Assembly: GCA_003560165.1 (NCBI GenBank)
Contig: PWJC01000030.1
Span: 1 to 34,651, forward strand
Direction of reading: 5' to 3'
DNA length: 34,651 nucleotides
Source: Bacteroidales bacterium
GTDB taxonomy: Bacteria; Bacteroidota; Bacteroidia; Bacteroidales; UBA7960
Shown: piece after piece, positions 14,798 to 22,961 of the stretch
How positions within the stretch are numbered: position 1 is the stretch's first letter
Layout of the letters: each line of letters opens with the position of its first letter
Notes under the pieces: model-generated
What the model was told of the DNA's origin: nothing
The model's database searches: none
What the model saw: the letters and a program-made list of their open reading frames with translations, nothing else
Program-made: the position numbers and the translations under genes

Positions 14798-16855
14798 ATG
14801 GATATGACAGAGCAGAAGAAAAATGAGATCATCTATACCGTAAAGGACCGCTGCAAGGTCTGCTATACTTGCGTACGCGAATGCCCGGCTAAGGCCATTA
14901 AGATCAACAACGGACAGGCCGAGATTATCCCGAGCCGCTGCATTGCCTGTGGCAACTGCATCAGGGTGTGCTCCCGCGATGCCAAGATGTTTGCCTTTTC
15001 GATCGACAAGGTGAAAAAGCTTCTCGACACCGGGCAACCGGTAGCCGCGATCGTAGCACCCAGTATTGCCGGAGAATTCACCGACATTGCCGATTACAAG
15101 CACTTTGTGGGCATGATCCGGGCACTGGGCTTCGACTATGTGAACGAGGTGGCTTTCGGCGCCGAGCTGATCGCCAACAAATACAAGGAACTGCTCGAAT
15201 CAAAGCCCGACCGTCCGCTGATCTCCACCAGCTGCCCTTCCATTGTCAGCTACGTGGAAAAACACCATCCCCAGATCATTGATTCTCTGGTACCCCTGGT
15301 TTCGCCAATGATCGCCACGGCCAGGGTGCTGAAAAAAATGCACGGCGACCACCTGAAGATCGTGTTCATTGGTCCCTGTATCGCCAAAAAGGTGGAAGCC
15401 GGTGAAGAGCAGTTCAGGGGACTGATTGACGAGGTGATCTCATTTGTGGAGTTGCGGCGCATGTTTGCTGAGAAGAGCCTGTCCGAGAACAATGTGGAGG
15501 CTTCGGAGTTCGATCCGCCCATAGCCGGGAAGGGATCCATCTTTCCCATCAGCGGAGGGATGCTTCAAACCATCGACCTGGAAGAAGACTTCGTGAAGGG
15601 CGACATTGTGGTGGCCGAGGGCAGGCACGACATCATCGAGGTTTTGCGTGAATTTGAGGAAGGACACCTGGAAGCCAAGATGTTTGATCTGCTTTGCTGC
15701 AACGGCTGCATCAACAGCCCGGGAATGAGCCACAAACATCAGTTTTTCAACAAGCGGAAAAACATTTCCAATTTTGCCAAAAGGAAATTCGACCGCCTCG
15801 ATCTGAATCGCTGGCAGGAAGACCTGGCCACTTATTTGCAGCTGGAACTCGGAAGGAGTTTCCAGGCCGACGATCAGCGTTTTCCCAACCTGCCCTGTGC
15901 CGGGGAGATTCGTGAGGTGCTCAGGGAATTTGGTAAAAAGGAGCCGGAAGATGAACTCAACTGCGGTGCCTGCGGCTACGACACCTGCCATGAGCATGCC
16001 GTGGCCATATTGCAGGGGCTGGCCGAATCGGAGATGTGCCTTCCGTATACCATCGACAAGCTCCATGAGTACATCCTGGAGCTGGATGTGTCGAACCAGA
16101 AACTGGCCTCCACCCAGGCTGCGCTGAAGCAAAGCGAGAAACTCGCTTCCATGGGTCAGCTTGCTGCAGGTATTGCCCACGAAGTGAACAACCCCCTGGG
16201 AGTCGTGATCATGTACAGCCACATCCTGCTCGACGAAATGGACCCTGCCTCGCCCCTTTACCGTGACCTGAAGCTGATTGTGGAGCAGGCCGACCGTTGC
16301 AAGAAAATTGTTGGCGGCCTGTTGAACTTTGCCCGCAAAAGCAAGGTGACCATCGACGAGGTAAATGTGAAGCAATTGATAAAGAATGCCCTCAAGGGGG
16401 TCATTCTCAGCCAGTCTATCGAATTGCAGATTGCCGTCAATACCAGGGACCCCATGCTGGAATGCGACCACGACCAGATGGTGCAGGTGTTTTCCAATTT
16501 GTTTAAAAACGCGGTGGATGCCATGCCCGGAGGGGGCAAACTCTCTGTTTTGATCAATGACGCCGCCGGAAGCGGGCAGTTGGAATTCCAGGTCAGTGAC
16601 ACCGGCTCCGGAATTGAGAAGGAGAATATGGACCGGATGTTCGAGCCCTTTTTTACCACCAAGGAAACCGGCCAGGGCACGGGACTGGGCCTTCCCATTA
16701 TTTACGGCATCATCAAGATGCACCGGGGAAGCATCCGGGTGGAATCGAACAACGACCCCCAAAAAGGCCCCACAGGAACCACATTTTTTGTTTCCCTGCC
16801 GCGCAAGGCCAGCGACACCTCCGATGAAAATGCCGGTGAACCCATTACCGGATAA
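14798..16855 (+). CDS. Sensory [FeFe]-hydrogenase-histidine kinase fusion
   Basis: A 685-aa soluble protein. Order: two 4Fe-4S motifs (CKVCYTCVRECP and CIACGNCIRVC, residues about 23-58); hydrogenase-like domain (about 75-345) with L1 STSCP (C146), L2 IGPC (C194), and L3 LLCCNGCINSPG (C300, C301, C304); FeS domain (C389, C392, C397, C414); coiled coil; and a complete histidine kinase: H461 in AAGIAHEVNNPLG, N-box NLFKNAVDAM, VSDTGSGI, and TGQGTGLGLPI. The proton-transfer Cys of L1 is Ser, as expected for a sensor rather than a fast catalyst. No PAS and no membrane segment. It is placed 36 bp after hydA and followed by two receiver proteins. The likely role is to sense H2 or cellular redox state and autophosphorylate. 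ATG 14804 is an alternative start. Confidence 0.92.
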   Translation: MDMTEQKKNEIIYTVKDRCKVCYTCVRECPAKAIKINNGQAEIIPSRCIACGNCIRVCSRDAKMFAFSIDKVKKLLDTGQPVAAIVAPSIAGEFTDIADYKHFVGMIRALGFDYVNEVAFGAELIANKYKELLESKPDRPLISTSCPSIVSYVEKHHPQIIDSLVPLVSPMIATARVLKKMHGDHLKIVFIGPCIAKKVEAGEEQFRGLIDEVISFVELRRMFAEKSLSENNVEASEFDPPIAGKGSIFPISGGMLQTIDLEEDFVKGDIVVAEGRHDIIEVLREFEEGHLEAKMFDLLCCNGCINSPGMSHKHQFFNKRKNISNFAKRKFDRLDLNRWQEDLATYLQLELGRSFQADDQRFPNLPCAGEIREVLREFGKKEPEDELNCGACGYDTCHEHAVAILQGLAESEMCLPYTIDKLHEYILELDVSNQKLASTQAALKQSEKLASMGQLAAGIAHEVNNPLGVVIMYSHILLDEMDPASPLYRDLKLIVEQADRCKKIVGGLLNFARKSKVTIDEVNVKQLIKNALKGVILSQSIELQIAVNTRDPMLECDHDQMVQVFSNLFKNAVDAMPGGGKLSVLINDAAGSGQLEFQVSDTGSGIEKENMDRMFEPFFTTKETGQGTGLGLPIIYGIIKMHRGSIRVESNNDPQKGPTGTTFFVSLPRKASDTSDENAGEPITG

Positions 16856-16872
16856 CAGGATAACCGGATAAC
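16850..16872 (+). repeat. Three GGATAAC direct repeats, 8-bp period
   Basis: GGATAAC occurs at 16850, 16858 and 16866, overlapping the stop codon of the hydrogenase-kinase gene and filling much of the 37-bp gap before the receiver gene. It may be simple slippage or a small regulatory element; no hairpin forms. Confidence 0.5.
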
Positions 16873-16892
16873 ATATAAAGCCCATAACAGCC

Positions 16893-17291
16893 ATGTTAAA
16901 GAACACAAAAAAGACCATCCTGATCGTAGATGACGATATGGATTATTTATTTCAAATGAAAACGGGTGTGCAAGACATGGGTTTCGATGTAATAACCGCC
17001 GACACCCAGCGCGAGGCCGAAAGCATTATCGAAAGAACAAAGCCCGATCTGGCCATCCTCGATTTGATGATGGAAAACCAGGATACCGGTTTTATCCTCT
17101 GCCACAAGATTAAGCGCAAATACCCCGATGTGCCCATCATCATTGCCTCTGCCGTTACCTCCGAAACCGGGATGCTGTTCGATGTGACCACCCAGGAAGA
17201 ACAGGAGTGGATCAAGGCCGATCTCTTTCTTGACAAGGGCATCCGGATGGATCAGCTGCAAAGGGAGATCAAAAAATTGCTAAAGATCTGA
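16893..17291 (+). CDS. Single-domain response regulator (CheY-like receiver)
   Basis: A 132-aa lone receiver domain. Acidic pocket D13/D14 (LIVDDD), phospho-acceptor D57 (LAILDLMM), switch residue S86 (IIASAV) and K115 (FLDKG) are all present. The loop after beta-4 is longer than usual and acidic (FDVTTQEEQEW). There is no DNA-binding or enzymatic output domain, so it should act by protein-protein contact or as a phosphorelay intermediate. It lies 37 bp after the hydrogenase-kinase and 3 bp before the receiver-kinase gene, making it the natural first target of the hydrogenase-kinase. Confidence 0.93.
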   Translation: MLKNTKKTILIVDDDMDYLFQMKTGVQDMGFDVITADTQREAESIIERTKPDLAILDLMMENQDTGFILCHKIKRKYPDVPIIIASAVTSETGMLFDVTTQEEQEWIKADLFLDKGIRMDQLQREIKKLLKI

Positions 17292-17294
17292 CAT

Positions 17295-18419
17295 ATGGGA
17301 AAACTGAACTTGTTGGTGGTAGACGATGAGCCCGGCATCAGAAGCGGGGTAAGCCGGATACTGGAAAATTTTTCGGTGAGTTACCCCTTCATGGACGAAG
17401 ATTTTGAATTCAATGTGTTTTTGGCCGAAACCGGCGAGGAGGCCCTGGACATCCTCAGGAGGCAGCCACTGGATATTGTGCTGCTCGACAACAAGCTGCC
17501 CGGCATACAGGGCATCGACGTGCTGGACCACATTAACCAGGAGAACATCGACGTGGTGGTGGTGATGATCACCTCCTATGCCTCCCTCGACCTGGCAGTG
17601 AGAGCGACCAGGCAGGGCGCTTATGATTTTGTCCCCAAGCCATTCACACCCAAAGAACTTAGAGCATCCATCGAAACCATCACAAAACAGCTGTTTCTTC
17701 GGCGAATGACCGAGAAACTCAATGTGGAAGGACGGCAGGTGAGGTTTCAGTTTCTTTCCGTACTCTCTCACGAGCTCAAGGCACCCCTGAATGCAGTTGA
17801 AGGTTATCTGGAGATGATGCAGGAAAAAAAGTTCGGCGACTCCCTTGGAAAATACGACGAGATCGTCGACAGGTCCTTGTTCCGTATCCAGGGAATGCGC
17901 AACCTGATTCTCGATATGCTCGATTTTACCCGCATCGAATCGGGCAAGAAATCCAGGAAGATCGAACCCCTGCATCTTTGCGAGATCGTACAGCACTGCA
18001 TTGATTCGTTTCAACACCTGTCTATTCAGAAGGATGTGGATGTTTACCTGAATTGCAGCGAAAAAACCCCGCTGAAGGCCGACCGCCAGGAAATGGAGAT
18101 CGTAGTGAATAACTTGGTTTCCAATGCCATAAAATACAACAAACAAGGGGGACGGGTCGACATCAATTTGCGTAAGGACAACGGGCACATCCAGCTGTCG
18201 GTGGAGGACACCGGCATCGGCATGAAAAAGGAAGACATCGACAAACTGTTTGAGGACTTTGTCCGCATCCGCAGCGAAGACACCAAAAACATCAGCGGCA
18301 GCGGTCTCGGACTGTCTATTGTCAAAAGGCTGCTGAACCTTTACGATGCCACCATCCACGTGGAGAGCCAGCCCGGCAAAGGCAGCAGTTTTGCCATTAC
18401 CTTCCCCGATAACCAATAG
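17295..18419 (+). CDS. Receiver-histidine kinase (response regulator fused to HisKA/HATPase)
   Basis: A 374-aa cytoplasmic protein with a receiver at the N-terminus (D10/D11, phospho-acceptor D65 in VLLDNKLPG, T93, K115 in PKPF) followed by HisKA (H159 in LSHELKAPLNAV) and a HATPase domain (NNLVSNAIKYN, N277; VEDTGIGM, D305; GSGLGLSIVKRL). There is no sensor domain and no membrane segment, so its input is most likely phosphorylation of its own receiver by an upstream kinase such as the hydrogenase-kinase two genes earlier. The output target is unknown, because no DNA-binding response regulator is encoded beside it. It ends 29 bp before rex. Confidence 0.93.
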   Translation: MGKLNLLVVDDEPGIRSGVSRILENFSVSYPFMDEDFEFNVFLAETGEEALDILRRQPLDIVLLDNKLPGIQGIDVLDHINQENIDVVVVMITSYASLDLAVRATRQGAYDFVPKPFTPKELRASIETITKQLFLRRMTEKLNVEGRQVRFQFLSVLSHELKAPLNAVEGYLEMMQEKKFGDSLGKYDEIVDRSLFRIQGMRNLILDMLDFTRIESGKKSRKIEPLHLCEIVQHCIDSFQHLSIQKDVDVYLNCSEKTPLKADRQEMEIVVNNLVSNAIKYNKQGGRVDINLRKDNGHIQLSVEDTGIGMKKEDIDKLFEDFVRIRSEDTKNISGSGLGLSIVKRLLNLYDATIHVESQPGKGSSFAITFPDNQ

Positions 18420-18448
18420 GCAACCGATAGTAAACCAGCAGATCTACC

Positions 18449-19081
18449 ATGACTCAGATCAAACACAACCAATTGCCGGGAAAGACCGTCGAACGGCTCA
18501 GCCAGTACCGGCGAATCCTTTACAACAGTATCCGCGAAGGGAAAACCAATATTTATTCGCATGAGCTGGCAAAAATGATGAACCTGACCCCTGTACAGGT
18601 GCGCAGGGACCTGATGCTGATCGGCTATTCGGGCAGCCAGAGCAAGGGCTATGTGATCAAGGACCTGGTCGATCTGATCGGCAGGATCATCGACAGCAAA
18701 GAAGGCCAGAAGATCATCATCGTGGGGATGGGGAACCTGGGCCGGGCCATCACCAGTTATTTCGTGGGTAAACGGGAAAAACTCTTTATTGTAGCTGCTT
18801 TTGACAACGACCTTCAGAAAACGGACCGGATTGTAGCCGGAGTTCCCTGTTACCATGTCAACCGCCTTAAAGAAGTGATAGAAAAGGAAAGCATCCGTAT
18901 TGCGGTACTTACCCTTGCCCCCGAGGCCACCCATGAAGTGGCCAGAAAACTGTTGGATGCAGGCATCAGGGGAATATTGAACTACACCTCTGTTCCCCTT
19001 ACGGTGCCCCCCGGCATCTACCTCGAAGAATACGACATCGTTACCTCACTCGAAAAACTGGCTTATCTCGTTAAACAATGA
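18449..19081 (+). CDS. rex: Redox-sensing transcriptional repressor Rex
   Basis: A 210-aa dimeric repressor that binds DNA when the NADH/NAD+ ratio is low and releases it as NADH rises. The N-terminal winged helix includes YSHELAKMMNLTPVQVRRDL (residues about 36-55). The Rossmann domain has the dinucleotide loop IVGMGNLGRAI (about 91-101), then LAPEATHEVARKLLDAGIRGILN, typical of the family. Length is standard. Rex commonly controls hydrogenase and fermentation genes, so its place in the HydABC gene set fits. Its stop overlaps the ribF-like start (ATGA, 19078-19081). Confidence 0.96.
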   Translation: MTQIKHNQLPGKTVERLSQYRRILYNSIREGKTNIYSHELAKMMNLTPVQVRRDLMLIGYSGSQSKGYVIKDLVDLIGRIIDSKEGQKIIIVGMGNLGRAITSYFVGKREKLFIVAAFDNDLQKTDRIVAGVPCYHVNRLKEVIEKESIRIAVLTLAPEATHEVARKLLDAGIRGILNYTSVPLTVPPGIYLEEYDIVTSLEKLAYLVKQ

Positions 19082-19998
19082 AGGTTTACCATCAATTTGC
19101 CGAAGCCGGCAACAATGTGAAAAATGCCGTGGTGACCACCGGGTCTTTCGACGGTGTGCATGTGGGTCATAAGGTGATCATCGACCGCCTCAACGAAATT
19201 GCCCGCGAAACAGGAGGGGAGTCGGTACTGGTGACTTTCTCTCCGCATCCGCGCAAGGTGCTTTATCCCGACCACAAAAACATGAAACTGATCAATTCGC
19301 AGGAAGAGAAGATCGAATTGCTGAAAAAGGCGGGACTTCAAAACCTGTTAATCGTCCGGTTCACCCTGGAATTTTCAAAGACCACCTCCAGAGAGTTTGT
19401 CAGCGATATGCTGGTCGGCGAGCTGGGTGCCAGGGTGGTGGTGGTGGGCCACGGTCATCATTTTGGCTATGCCCGGCAGGGCGATTATTCCTATCTCTAT
19501 GGCCTGGGCCGTGAAATGGGCTTTGCGGTGGAGGAGATCCCCCTGAAGGATATTGAAAACGAAGTGGTCAGCTCAACCAAAATACGCAAGGCTTTGTCCG
19601 AAGGGAACATACAACGGGCCAACGCCTACCTCGACCACCAGTATATCATTACCGGGGCATTGTTTCCCGGCCTTGGCAATCCCCTGTTGCCGGCCAACCC
19701 CACCATTGGCATCGAGGTGTCGGCCGCCGACAAGCTCATTCCGCCGCCCGGTATCTATGCCGGAAACCTGCTGGCCGGCAAGGAATGCCTCAAATGCATG
19801 ATCTTTATTTTTGATAGTCCGGATAGCGAAAGAAAGGTGGAGTGTTTTCCGGTATTCGATACGGTACTGCCCGGGGCCAGACGGGGGACACTGTATTTTT
19901 ACAAGGAGATCTGGCGGGGCAACCCGCTGAACATGGCCGAACTGAGCGAAGACACCCTGTCGGAAGCCAGGGAGACTGTAGAAGAACTCATCTATTAA
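19078..19998 (+). CDS. RibF-like FAD synthetase with degenerate riboflavin-kinase domain
   Basis: A 306-aa protein of RibF length. The N-terminal nucleotidyltransferase (FAD synthetase) domain is recognisable: GSFDGVHVGHKVII, TFSPHPRKVL, and VSSTKIRKAL. One loop reads GHGHHFGYARQGD where Bacteroidota RibF usually has GYDHHFGRNREG. The C-terminal riboflavin-kinase domain is strongly altered: where canonical RibF has GRGRxxGxPTAN, this protein has GNPLLPANPTIG, and the NIGxxPT segment is absent. It is therefore likely a paralogue with at most FMN adenylyltransferase activity or another role; the housekeeping RibF may be elsewhere. It is translationally coupled to rex and followed 15 bp later by the MBL hydrolase. 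Confidence 0.8.
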   Translation: MKVYHQFAEAGNNVKNAVVTTGSFDGVHVGHKVIIDRLNEIARETGGESVLVTFSPHPRKVLYPDHKNMKLINSQEEKIELLKKAGLQNLLIVRFTLEFSKTTSREFVSDMLVGELGARVVVVGHGHHFGYARQGDYSYLYGLGREMGFAVEEIPLKDIENEVVSSTKIRKALSEGNIQRANAYLDHQYIITGALFPGLGNPLLPANPTIGIEVSAADKLIPPPGIYAGNLLAGKECLKCMIFIFDSPDSERKVECFPVFDTVLPGARRGTLYFYKEIWRGNPLNMAELSEDTLSEARETVEELIY

Positions 19999-20013
19999 TG
20001 ACAACCTCTCCCC

Positions 20014-20793
20014 ATGGCCGATAAGCAGCCCATTGACGTTACCTTTCTCGGAACGGGGACATCCACCGGGGTGCCCGTGGTGGCCTGCGACTGCGTGGTT
20101 TGCAGAAGCAATGACCCGAAAGACCATAGGCTGAGGACCTCGGTGATGCTGGAAGCCTCTGGACAGCACTTTGTGATCGACTGCGGACCTGATTTTCGTT
20201 ACCAGATGATCCGGGAAGGGGTGGAGGACCTATCGGCTATTTTGTTCACCCACGGCCACCGCGACCACATTGCCGGACTGGACGACGTGAGGGCCTTTAA
20301 CTATGTGCTGAACAAAACCGTCGACATTTATGCCAGCGCCGGGGTCATTGAGGCCATCAACAAGGAGTTTCCCTATATCATGCAGGAAAAACGTTTTTTC
20401 GGGGCTCCCCAGCTGAACTTCTGCGAAATAGACCACAAACCTTTTCTGGTGAATGGGGTGAAGTTTACCCCGGTTGAGGTCATGCATCACAAAATGAGGG
20501 TTTTCGGCTTCAGGGTTGGCGACTTTACCTATATTACCGACGCAAGCCATATTCCGGTTCAGGAAAAGGAAAAGATAAGGGGGAGCAGGGTGTTGGTAAT
20601 TAACGCCTTGCGAAAATCAAAGCATATTTCCCATTTTTCCCTTTCCGAAGCTTTGGAAGAAATTGCCGGGCTGAAACCACAGCAGGCCTACATCACCCAC
20701 CTGAGCCATTTCATGGGTCTGCACGAGAGCATACAGAACTCCCTTCCGGACAACGTTTTTCTGGCATACGACGGTTTGAAAATAAGGGTCTGA
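20014..20793 (+). CDS. MBL-fold metallo-hydrolase (PhnP-like)
   Basis: A 259-aa metallo-beta-lactamase-fold hydrolase. The metal motif is FTHGHRDHIAG (H80, H82, D84, H85), with further ligands likely in EVMHH and TDASH. The N-terminal CDCVVC (C25, C27, C30) matches the structural zinc site of PhnP, a cyclic phosphodiesterase. THLSHFMG near the C-terminus completes the family pattern. It is probably a phosphodiesterase of unknown substrate. No phn genes are nearby. It is the last gene of the plus-strand run that begins at hydC; a 166-bp gap with a promoter follows. Confidence 0.88.
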   Translation: MADKQPIDVTFLGTGTSTGVPVVACDCVVCRSNDPKDHRLRTSVMLEASGQHFVIDCGPDFRYQMIREGVEDLSAILFTHGHRDHIAGLDDVRAFNYVLNKTVDIYASAGVIEAINKEFPYIMQEKRFFGAPQLNFCEIDHKPFLVNGVKFTPVEVMHHKMRVFGFRVGDFTYITDASHIPVQEKEKIRGSRVLVINALRKSKHISHFSLSEALEEIAGLKPQQAYITHLSHFMGLHESIQNSLPDNVFLAYDGLKIRV

Positions 20794-20900
20794 CCCGGTG
20801 TTTTCCGTTGTCATCCCACCAAAAGGACGGCCAATGAACCGGCCATGCCCAATCAGGTAATTCAGTATTTTAATCGGTTGATTGCATATTTGTGGTGATT

Positions 20901-20934
20901 TTGTCCGTGCATAGCGTAAGAATGATTAACTTTG
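20901..20934 (+). promoter_or_regulatory. Bacteroidota-type promoter for hydG
   Basis: TTG (20901-20903) and the -7 element TAACTTTG (20927-20934) are separated by 23 bp, within the accepted range. Transcription would start about 20 bp before the hydG ATG. The -7 element runs into TTGTGA (20932-20937), the same hexamer seen before hydC, a possible Rex half-site; no second half is visible. Confidence 0.6.
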
Positions 20935-20959
20935 TGATGAAAAAAAAGCGTCTCAAAAC

Positions 20960-22387
20960 ATGATCTACCATCCCGAAAAATACCGAATTGAAGACAAGCG
21001 GATGCAGCCGTTTATCGACCCCGGCGAAATATGGGAGATCATCAGAAATACCAGGGCCGACAAACAAAGGGTCAGGGACGTCATACAGGCTTCGCTCGAC
21101 AAGAAGCGGCTTTCGCTCGGGGAAACGGCTGTGCTGATCAATGCCACAGATCCCGGTTTGATCGAGGAGATCAAGGAAGGGGCACGCAGTCTCAAGGAAA
21201 AGGTATACGGTGAACGCATCGTGCTGTTCGCCCCCCTGTATGTGGGCGATCTGTGCACCAACAATTGTCAGTACTGCGGATTTCGCTCTTCGAACAAGGA
21301 GACCAAAAGGGTCACCCTGAACAGGGAGGAACTGATCCTGGAAACAAGATCCCTCATCGATCAGGGGCATAAACGGCTGATCCTTGTTTACGGGGAGCAC
21401 CCCAAATACACTGCCGGATTCATTGCCGAAACGGTGGAGACCGTTTACGGTGTGAAACACAAAAACGGGGAGATACGGCGTGTCAATATCAATGCGGCCC
21501 CTTTTGACATCCCCGGGTTCAGGGTGATCAAGGATTCGGGCATCGGTACTTACCAGGTGTTCCAGGAGACCTATCACGAACCCGCCTACAGGAAAGTTCA
21601 CCTTGGCGGGGTAAAGCGCAATTACGACTGGCGGCTTACCTCCCTTGACAGGGCCCAGGAAGCTGGTATTGACGATGTGGGCATCGGGGCATTGTTCGGA
21701 TTGTACGACTGGCGTTTCGAGGTCATGGGTCTGGTCAGGCATGTGAACCATTTCGAGGCCGTGTACAACGTGGGTCCGCACACCATTTCCTTCCCCAGGA
21801 TACAAAATGCCTTTTCGATGGATATCTCCAGAGAGTACCTGGTCAGCGACGGGGACTTTGTCCGCCTGGTCTCCATCCTCAGGCTGGCTGTTCCCTATAC
21901 CGGAATGATACTGACCGCCCGGGAGCCCTCCCACATACGCGATCAGGTCTTGCGTTTCGGCGTGAGTCAGATAGACGGGGGCACCAATCTGGAACTGGGA
22001 GGCTATTCGAAGGGAAAACAGGAGGTACAGGATCTGAGCAAGGGGCAGTTCCAGATCAACGACAACCGTTCGCTGGCCGAGATCATGGACGAACTGATCA
22101 GCTCGGGCTATATCCCCTCATTCTGTACGGCCTGTTATCGTCTGGGTCGCACCGGTGAACATTTTATGGAGTTTTCCGTACCGGGCTTCATCAAAAGGTA
22201 TTGTGCCCCCAATGCCATGCTGACCCTGGCCGAATACCTCGAAGATTATGCCAGCGAAGATACCCGGAAGGCCGGATACAGCCTGATCGAAAAAAAGGTG
22301 GAGGAACTTGCCAAAACCCGGGATACCGGCAAGCTCAGGCAAAAACTCGGGCAGATTAAACAAGGCAAACGAGATCTGTATTTTTAA
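20960..22387 (+). CDS. hydG: [FeFe]-hydrogenase H-cluster maturase HydG (radical SAM)
   Basis: A 475-aa radical SAM tyrosine lyase that makes the CO and CN ligands of the H-cluster. The SAM cluster motif is CTNNCQYC (C99, C103, C106; CX3CX2C), followed by GFRSSNKE typical of HydG/ThiH. The C-terminal cluster motif CX2CX22C (FCTACYRLGRTGEHF...KRYC) is diagnostic of HydG and absent from ThiH. Length is typical. It is preceded by its own promoter and followed 11 bp later by two TM1266-type genes. The partner maturases HydE and HydF are not in this window and must lie elsewhere if the hydrogenase is active. Confidence 0.97.
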   Translation: MIYHPEKYRIEDKRMQPFIDPGEIWEIIRNTRADKQRVRDVIQASLDKKRLSLGETAVLINATDPGLIEEIKEGARSLKEKVYGERIVLFAPLYVGDLCTNNCQYCGFRSSNKETKRVTLNREELILETRSLIDQGHKRLILVYGEHPKYTAGFIAETVETVYGVKHKNGEIRRVNINAAPFDIPGFRVIKDSGIGTYQVFQETYHEPAYRKVHLGGVKRNYDWRLTSLDRAQEAGIDDVGIGALFGLYDWRFEVMGLVRHVNHFEAVYNVGPHTISFPRIQNAFSMDISREYLVSDGDFVRLVSILRLAVPYTGMILTAREPSHIRDQVLRFGVSQIDGGTNLELGGYSKGKQEVQDLSKGQFQINDNRSLAEIMDELISSGYIPSFCTACYRLGRTGEHFMEFSVPGFIKRYCAPNAMLTLAEYLEDYASEDTRKAGYSLIEKKVEELAKTRDTGKLRQKLGQIKQGKRDLYF

Positions 22388-22398
22388 ACCCTTCAACC

Positions 22399-22665
22399 AT
22401 GCAACAAACCATGATCCTTGGAATTCTGTTATTCGACCGAATTAAGGAAGCCGGCCGCACCCAGGAGATCCTGACCCGTCATTCTGATGTGATCCGCACC
22501 CGCCTGGGTTTTCATGAGTTGTCCGACAAGGTATGCAGCCGGGTAGGGACTATTTTGCTGGTACTTCAGGGCGATGCGGCAAAATGGGAGCAACTCGAAG
22601 CCGACCTGGCGGAGATAGGGGGCATTGAGATCCAAAAAATGAAATTCGAACAATTGTTCCGGTAA
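22399..22665 (+). CDS. TM1266-type putative iron-only hydrogenase system regulator (copy 1)
   Basis: An 88-aa protein of the small TM1266 family found in [FeFe]-hydrogenase maturation loci. The family pattern ILGILLFDR...RTQEILTRHSDVIRTRLGFHEL...GTILLVLQGD is present. The family has an ACT/NikR-C-terminal-like ferredoxin fold and is annotated as a regulator by context; its ligand is unknown. An ATG 12 bp further in is an alternative start. It lies 11 bp after hydG, with a related gene 12 bp downstream. Confidence 0.88.
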   Translation: MQQTMILGILLFDRIKEAGRTQEILTRHSDVIRTRLGFHELSDKVCSRVGTILLVLQGDAAKWEQLEADLAEIGGIEIQKMKFEQLFR

Positions 22666-22677
22666 ACAATACGCACT

Positions 22678-22929
22678 ATGTCTGAAATAAGGATTCTGGG
22701 CGTTCTGGTCGAAGACAGGAGCCAGGCCGCCGTTAGGGTACAAGAAGTGCTGACCAAATATGGCTGTACGGTGAAGACCCGGCTGGGCATCCACGAACTG
22801 GATGTGCCCGGATGGGACGCAAGCGGACTGATCATCCTGGAATTGACCGGGAGCGCCGACGAATGCCTGCGCCTTGAAAATGAATTGTGGAACATCGACA
22901 GGGTGAAGTTGCAGAAAATGGTATTCTGA
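22678..22929 (+). CDS. TM1266-type putative iron-only hydrogenase system regulator (copy 2)
   Basis: An 83-aa paralogue of the preceding gene, sharing the layout ILGVLVEDR...VQEVLTKYGCTVKTRLGIHEL...GLIILELTG and ending QKMVF where copy 1 has QKMKFEQLF. The two are clearly homologous but well diverged, so the duplication is old or the copies have different roles; a heterodimer is possible. It is followed 32 bp later by the Rrf2 regulator. Confidence 0.87.
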   Translation: MSEIRILGVLVEDRSQAAVRVQEVLTKYGCTVKTRLGIHELDVPGWDASGLIILELTGSADECLRLENELWNIDRVKLQKMVF

Positions 22930-22961
22930 TACCTGCCGACCTGATTAATAAACTAATAAAT

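Noticed and set aside
20829-20844. Terminator hairpin after the MBL hydrolase gene (GGCC...GGCC)
   Set aside because: The stem is only 4 bp and no T-run follows.
20960-22387. ThiH (thiamine tyrosine lyase) instead of HydG
   Set aside because: The C-terminal CX2CX22C cluster motif is present, ThiH lacks it, and the gene sits among hydrogenase genes.
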